This document shows, piece by piece, positions 58,573 to 64,000 of a stretch of 64,000 bases of DNA (positions within the stretch are counted from its first letter, which is position 1; the number at the start of each line of letters is the position of its first letter). Location: NCBI GenBank assembly GCA_903903635.1, contig CAIUZK010000223.1:1-64000 (forward strand), read 5' to 3'. Below the pieces are notes generated by a model, which saw nothing but the letters and a program-made list of their open reading frames with translations, did not search any database and was not told the DNA's origin. The stretch is from an uncultured Bacteroidota bacterium. GTDB taxonomy: Bacteria > Bacteroidota > Bacteroidia > Chitinophagales > Chitinophagaceae. The position numbers and the translations under genes were made by a program.

Positions 58573-60468
58573 ATGAGTACTAAGCCGATAAAGCCAATAA
58601 TTAAAGCTGCAATCCCCCCCGACCAAATTACCATTGGTCAGAAGGATACTCAGCCCGATGCCGCCAATTATTCCGGATGGATACCGGGATGGATGCAGGA
58701 TATCCGTTTTCAACTGGCAGTCATCGTTTTACTGGCCACCGGACTCTATTGTAATACTTTTAAGCACACTTATGCGCTTGATGATACCGCCGTAATAGTG
58801 AGAAATGAATTTGTGCATCAGGGTTTGGCCGGAATTCCGGACATATTAACAAAAGACGTGTATTTTAGTTACTATAACCAACTCCGGTCCAGCGACCAGC
58901 TATCCGGGGGAAGGTATCGCCCCTTGTCGGTGGTTACTTTTGCAATTGAACAGCAATTATTTGGGCCTGTGCCCCCTGGTAGTACCGACAGTATTGTGCA
59001 ATACGGACTAGGCTACGACATGCAGGCCGGCTATGAAAAGAAATTCATCAGTGAAATGCAGGTACGGCATATTGTAAATGTGCTTTTGTATGCCCTGCTG
59101 GCGATGTTGTGCTTTTACTTTATGCGGAGTATTGTGTTCAAAAACCAGCCACTTATGGCCTGGCTCGCTACCATCATTTTCACCATTCACCCGCTGCATA
59201 CAGAGGTGGTTGCCAATGTAAAGAGCCGGGATGAAATAATGTCGCTGTTATTTATTTTTCTCACGTTCCTGTTTTCCTTCCGCTATCTGGAATCTAAAAA
59301 AGTGTGGGTTCTGCTGATGGCGCTTATAAGCTATTTCCTTGCCTTTTTATCAAAGGAATATGCCATAACATTACTGGTATTATTGCCTGTTTCTTATTAC
59401 GTTATCAATAAGGAAACCTTCCTGAAAAGTCTGATCAATGTGCTGCCCTACCTGGGTGTTGCGCTTATCTACATTATGATACGGTGGCACATCACAGGCC
59501 CACGTAACGAACTATCGGACAATGACATACAAATAAACCCGTATGCTTTTGCAACTGCCGGCGAAAAGCTCGCCTCTGAAATATCCACATCTTTCAACTA
59601 CATAAAACTGCTTTTTTTCCCTCATCCGCTTTCCTCCGACTATTCCTACAATCAGATTCCTTACAAAAGCTTTGGCGATCTGAGTGTCTGGATTTCAATT
59701 TTAGCTCACATTAGTTTGGCAGGTGGCTGTATTTATTTCATAATAAAGAGGAACATTCTTGGGTTTGCTCTGGCCTTTTACCTTGTCAATTTGCTCATGA
59801 TATGCAACATAATATTCGACATTGGTGCAACTATGGGTGAGCGACTCATTTTTCATTCTTCGGTTGGATTTGCTATTGTTATTGCTTATTTGATTGTAAA
59901 AGGATTGGAAAGAATACCTGCAGCCTCAGCTCGGGTGGGTGCATTATCCGGTTTAATGGCAGTATTAATTATGCTATGCGGATTTAAGACAATTAGCCGT
60001 AATGCTGACTGGAAAAATGATGAAACCCTGTTCTTTCAGGATATAAATGTATCGCCCAATAGCTTCCTGGTGAATGTAAATGTTGCGGCGATGCTGGTTA
60101 ACAAGTCGGATTTTGAGCAGGATAAAAAGGTACAAGCTGCTGAACTGCACAGGGCAGTGAATATATTCACAAAAGTAATTGGCATGCAGAATAATTATGT
60201 ATTGGGGTATATGAACCGATGTGTAGCCAATTATAAACTGGGCAATACAGACAGCATGGTTGCAGACCTGAATACCGTCATGAAACTATACCCTATACAT
60301 CCTCAGTTGCCGGAGATGTATTACCGTGCAGGTATATTGTATAAAGACAACAAGCAATACCAGCAGGCGCTCACCGCGCTCAATCAATCTTTGAAATTAA
60401 ATCCGGGGGTTGCGGATGTAAAAAAAGCGATAGATGAGGTAACTAAGGCATTGGAGCAACCAAAATGA
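58573..60468 (+). CDS. TMTC/GT-C-like membrane protein with C-terminal TPRs
   Basis: 631-aa ORF; YALDDTAVIVRNEFVHQG acidic loop; IHPLHTEVVANVKSRDEIMSLLF; C-terminal TPR (QYQQALTALNQSLKLNPG). Confidence 0.85.
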   Translation: MSTKPIKPIIKAAIPPDQITIGQKDTQPDAANYSGWIPGWMQDIRFQLAVIVLLATGLYCNTFKHTYALDDTAVIVRNEFVHQGLAGIPDILTKDVYFSYYNQLRSSDQLSGGRYRPLSVVTFAIEQQLFGPVPPGSTDSIVQYGLGYDMQAGYEKKFISEMQVRHIVNVLLYALLAMLCFYFMRSIVFKNQPLMAWLATIIFTIHPLHTEVVANVKSRDEIMSLLFIFLTFLFSFRYLESKKVWVLLMALISYFLAFLSKEYAITLLVLLPVSYYVINKETFLKSLINVLPYLGVALIYIMIRWHITGPRNELSDNDIQINPYAFATAGEKLASEISTSFNYIKLLFFPHPLSSDYSYNQIPYKSFGDLSVWISILAHISLAGGCIYFIIKRNILGFALAFYLVNLLMICNIIFDIGATMGERLIFHSSVGFAIVIAYLIVKGLERIPAASARVGALSGLMAVLIMLCGFKTISRNADWKNDETLFFQDINVSPNSFLVNVNVAAMLVNKSDFEQDKKVQAAELHRAVNIFTKVIGMQNNYVLGYMNRCVANYKLGNTDSMVADLNTVMKLYPIHPQLPEMYYRAGILYKDNKQYQQALTALNQSLKLNPGVADVKKAIDEVTKALEQPK

Positions 60469-60480
60469 TGCAGAATACTG

Positions 60481-60511
60481 TTGTCATTAAAAAGATAAAC
60501 GATTACATTTG
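60481..60511 (+). promoter_or_regulatory. Putative Bacteroidota promoter for 60529 gene
   Basis: TTG (60481-60483) - N20 - TACATTTG (60504-60511). Confidence 0.5.
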
Positions 60512-60528
60512 ACTATTACATAAAAGCA

Positions 60529-62502
60529 ATGGCAAAAAAAAACAATAATTCTATTCAAAGACCGATACCGGTTAGGCCTGCAGCGCAGAAAAAGGAAGTA
60601 TTTGTTGAAACCCCTTTTGTACCTGATCCGTTGATTCCTTCATGGCTTTATGATTTAAAGTTTCAGGCCATTATTGTTGGTATACTGGCAATAGTGCTGT
60701 ATGCCAATACATTTGATCATGAATATGCACTGGATGATACCATAGTAATTGTAAAAAACGAGTATGTATACGAGGGATTTGCAGGTATTCCCAGCATTAT
60801 GACCAAGGATGCTTTTGACAGTTACTACAAACAGTTTAACTCAAGCAACCAGTTATCAGGAGGTCGTTACAGGCCATTATCTATAGCCACTTTTGCCTTT
60901 GAACAGCAGTTTATGGGCACCATACCTGAAAAAAAGGTAGACAGTGTGGTAGCGCATGCCGGAGAGATGGGGCCGCAGGAAAAAACGCTGATGAAGAATA
61001 TGCATGTGCGACACGTGCTTAATGTGTTATGGTATACCCTATCCGTCATCATACTGTTGATATTCTTACGAAATGTAGTATTCAAAAGCAACCCGCTGCT
61101 TGCATTGCTGGCAGCTATAATTTTTACAATGCATCCATTGCATACCGAGGTAGTTGCCAATGTAAAGAGCCGCGATGAAATCATGTCGCTGATGTTCATT
61201 TGCCTTACGTTTATATTCGCCTTTAAGTTTGAAGACCATAAGGAGAAGAAGAGTTACCTGGCGGGTGGACTCATCTGCTTTTTCCTGGCATTTCTGGCCA
61301 AGGAGTATGCCGTAGGCCTTATGTTCCTGCTGCCCCTGTCTTTCTATTTATTTAAGGGTTATTCCTTATCCAAAAGCATTATGGCTACCCTGCCCTACCT
61401 GACAGTGATGGCGGTTTATATTATTATAAGGTTACAGATAGTTGGGCCAAAGAGCGCGGACTCCGAAGGAGACATACTCAACAACCCTTATGCGCTGGCC
61501 AATGAGGCGCAACAACTGGCTACAAAAATATCGACCACACTCAATTACTTAAAGCTGCTCATATTCCCGCACCCATTATCAGCCGACTACTCCTACAATA
61601 CAATTCCGTATAAGGACTTTACAGACATTATTGTTTGGGTTTCCCTGGCTATTCACCTGGCGCTTATCAGGGGATTCTTCTATTTTCTTAAGACCAGACA
61701 CGTTTTGAGTTTTGCCATTGCCTTCTACCTGGTCAACATTCTGCTCATCTGTAATATTATCTTCAATATCGGCGGAACGATGGGTGAACGTCTTTGCTAT
61801 CATTCATCTGTAGGCTTTGCCATTGCTGTAGCCTACCTTTTATACATGGGGACAGAAAAGATTAAACCTTTGATGACGGGCAAAATGGCCCTTGCGGGCT
61901 GCATGGTGGTGCTTATTGGATTGTGCGGATTTAAGACCATTGACCGAAATAAATACTGGAAAAACGACCAGACCTTATTCTTCGAAGACATTAAAGTGGC
62001 GCCCAACAGTGTGTTGGTAAATGCCGATGTAGCTTCCTCCTATGTAAATATGTCTGACGGAGAAAAGACGGATGCAGAGCGGGTTGCTGATCTTCATAAG
62101 GGAATTGCCTATTTCTCGAAAGCAATAGAAATTAACCCTGCATTTGTATCGGGATATCTTAACAGGGGTATGTCTTATTTCAAATTGAAACAGCCGGACA
62201 GCGCTTATTACAATATCCGCAAAGTTTGGGAATTATACCCCAGGTATCCCAAAGTAGGCGAAATGATGTATAACATTGGTGTAAACTTCTATATAGAGAA
62301 GCGATATGCTGAAGCTTTGAAATCATGGAACACCGCATTGCAAATGGATCCTAATTTTGCCCCGGCAGCCCAGGCATTGCAGGTGCTGAACAACCAGATG
62401 AGGTCACCACAACCGGCAGCACCGGCACCAGCGGCACAACAACCGACCCAGGCAGCACCTCCGGCACAACAACCTCAACCATTACAGCCACTACAGAAAT
62501 AA
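60529..62502 (+). CDS. TMTC/GT-C-like membrane protein with C-terminal TPRs (tandem paralog of 58573)
   Basis: 657-aa ORF; YALDDTIVIVKNEYVYEGFAGIPSIMTKDAF; MHPLHTEVVANVKSRDEIMSLMF; Pro/Ala/Gln-rich tail. Confidence 0.87.
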   Translation: MAKKNNNSIQRPIPVRPAAQKKEVFVETPFVPDPLIPSWLYDLKFQAIIVGILAIVLYANTFDHEYALDDTIVIVKNEYVYEGFAGIPSIMTKDAFDSYYKQFNSSNQLSGGRYRPLSIATFAFEQQFMGTIPEKKVDSVVAHAGEMGPQEKTLMKNMHVRHVLNVLWYTLSVIILLIFLRNVVFKSNPLLALLAAIIFTMHPLHTEVVANVKSRDEIMSLMFICLTFIFAFKFEDHKEKKSYLAGGLICFFLAFLAKEYAVGLMFLLPLSFYLFKGYSLSKSIMATLPYLTVMAVYIIIRLQIVGPKSADSEGDILNNPYALANEAQQLATKISTTLNYLKLLIFPHPLSADYSYNTIPYKDFTDIIVWVSLAIHLALIRGFFYFLKTRHVLSFAIAFYLVNILLICNIIFNIGGTMGERLCYHSSVGFAIAVAYLLYMGTEKIKPLMTGKMALAGCMVVLIGLCGFKTIDRNKYWKNDQTLFFEDIKVAPNSVLVNADVASSYVNMSDGEKTDAERVADLHKGIAYFSKAIEINPAFVSGYLNRGMSYFKLKQPDSAYYNIRKVWELYPRYPKVGEMMYNIGVNFYIEKRYAEALKSWNTALQMDPNFAPAAQALQVLNNQMRSPQPAAPAPAAQQPTQAAPPAQQPQPLQPLQK

Positions 62503-62518
62503 AGACTTAAAACATATA

Positions 62519-62559
62519 AAAAAGCGCATCCTACACTTGTATTGTATGATGCGCTTTTT
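62519..62559 (+). terminator. Rho-independent terminator
   Basis: aaaaagcgcatc ctacacttgtattgtat gatgcgcttttt: 12-bp stem ending in a T-tract. Confidence 0.8.
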
Positions 62560-62608
62560 GATTTCAATCCATGTAGCCTAAAGTATTTAATTTAGATTTG
62601 CAGCCTCA

Positions 62609-63541
62609 ATGAAGACATTTGAACAATTAAGGATAGTATTTTTCGGAACACCAGATTTTGCGGTAGGCTCGCTCGATGCACTGGTAAAAGCTGGCAGTAA
62701 TGTGGTGGCGGTGGTTACCATGCCCGATAAACCTGCCGGCAGGGGTAAACATCTGCAGGCCTCGGCGGTAAAAGAATATGCCGTTGCCAATGGATTGCCT
62801 GTATTGCAACCTGAAAAAATGAAGGATCCGGGTTTTATTGAAGAATTAAGAAGCCTTAATGCTGATCTGCAGGTGGTGGTAGCATTCAGAATGATGCCTG
62901 TAGTAGTATGGAATATGCCGCCTATGGGAACCATCAATGTTCATGGTTCACTACTTCCTCAATACCGGGGTGCAGCTCCCATAAACTGGGCCATAATAAA
63001 CGGAGAAATTGAAACCGGAGTAACCACATTTAAACTGAAACATGAAATAGATACCGGTGATATATTGCTGCAACAAAAAGTAACCATACTACCCAATGAT
63101 ACAGCCGGAACCATGCACGACAAACTCATGGTTGCGGGAGCAGAACTACTGGTAAGAACTATTAAGGGCCTTGCCGAAGGCTCCTTACAGGAGATACCAC
63201 AGGAAACCATTGCCACAAGTGACATAAAACACGCGCCTAAAATATTCAAGGAACATCTGAATATAAACTGGCAAAAGCCGGTGGCAGTGATCAATAATTT
63301 TATTAGGGGAATGTCGCCATACCCTGCCGCATTTACATCACTGACCAATAAGTCGGTAAAAATATTCACAACACATACGCTGGAGCAACCCATGAATGCA
63401 ATACCCGGCACCATGGAAACAGATCACGGTAGTTTCCTGCGTTTTGCCGGAACAGATGGATGGGTATATATTGACGACCTTCAACTTGAGGGTAAAAAAA
63501 GGCTAAAGGTTGTGGAATTTCTACGCGGATTTCGTGGCTAA
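62609..63541 (+). CDS. fmt: Methionyl-tRNA formyltransferase
   Basis: 310-aa ORF; RIVFFGTPDFAVGSLDAL, NVHGSLLPQYRGAAPINWAIINGE, TGVTTFKLKHEIDTGDIL. Confidence 0.96.
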   Translation: MKTFEQLRIVFFGTPDFAVGSLDALVKAGSNVVAVVTMPDKPAGRGKHLQASAVKEYAVANGLPVLQPEKMKDPGFIEELRSLNADLQVVVAFRMMPVVVWNMPPMGTINVHGSLLPQYRGAAPINWAIINGEIETGVTTFKLKHEIDTGDILLQQKVTILPNDTAGTMHDKLMVAGAELLVRTIKGLAEGSLQEIPQETIATSDIKHAPKIFKEHLNINWQKPVAVINNFIRGMSPYPAAFTSLTNKSVKIFTTHTLEQPMNAIPGTMETDHGSFLRFAGTDGWVYIDDLQLEGKKRLKVVEFLRGFRG

Positions 63542-63739
63542 AACCCAATACCACTACCTTTAGTCCAAAACCTAAAGCACTGCGTTGAAGAAGCGGTGGA
63601 ACGCAATACTACCATTAAGACAGAGATTGGCTGCAGGAAATGTTGCAATTGATCTGCGGTATGCCACATGTTTTTATACAAATAAAAATATCAATTATTG
63701 TTTCCTTGCACTAGACCGACTTCCGGTTTGCTTCACAAA

Positions 63740-63783
63740 ACTTCTGGTTTTGCTTCTGGTCACTTCTGGTTTTGCTTCTGGTT
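63740..63783. repeat. Two 22-bp tandem repeats (acttctggttttgcttctggty)
   Basis: 63740-63761 and 63762-63783 differ only at the last base; related cttccggtttgcttc flanks. Confidence 0.85.
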
Positions 63784-64000
63784 TTGGGCGAAAAATTTCT
63801 GGTTTGCTTCCGGAAGTTTCCGGAAATCGGAAGTTTTTAAAGTTGCAACTGGTTTGTTTTTAGCTGTTTATATATTTTTGATCAGAATTCACAGGATTAG
63901 AGGATTTTCAGAATCGTGATTTGGAAAGTAAATACCCAATTTGCAAAAAAATCTGGATATATAGATAAATTTGCTGTCTGCAAGAAAGTTGCAAAAACCT

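Noticed and set aside
63585-63919. + strand ORFs of 92 and 73 aa after fmt
   Set aside because: Built from the short repeat tract; overlapping frames, no recognisable domain.

Overview
This window is Bacteroidota chromosomal DNA, probably Chitinophagales-like. Supporting signs are TAnnTTTG-type -7 promoter boxes, type IX secretion (T9SS) C-terminal sorting domains, and SprB, NHL and FG-GAP secreted proteins. About 40 protein-coding genes can be supported. They include housekeeping genes (dnaX, rpsA, fmt, nadE, ung, gmhA, a gmhB-like HAD phosphatase, a kdsC-like HAD phosphatase, iscX with a 2Fe-2S ferredoxin, a DEAD-box helicase) and several GT-C membrane glycosyltransferases, three of them TPR/TMTC-like. 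There is also an ECF sigma, anti-sigma-like and Spy-like cassette. One 16.5 kb gene (29451-45965, minus strand) encodes a 5504-aa modular secreted protein. I saw no tRNA, rRNA or CRISPR array. The main signals for follow-up are: (1) an A9 slippery tract in dnaX, in A_AAA_AAA phase, just after the AAA+/domain III region, where both alternative frames hit a stop within a few codons; (2) the giant protein, with two copies of an IPT + 7xFG-GAP + BIg2-like super-module, about 22 BIg2-like modules and 22 copies of a two-Cys YCAGG module; (3) a MITE-like element family of about 160-370 bp with about 31-bp imperfect terminal inverted repeats and a 32-bp internal repeat present 0, 1 or 4 times; (4) a perfect 34-bp palindrome between divergent genes; (5) triplicated PxGYF motifs in the anti-sigma-like protein. 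Everything was read by eye from the sequence and ORF track; no database search was run.
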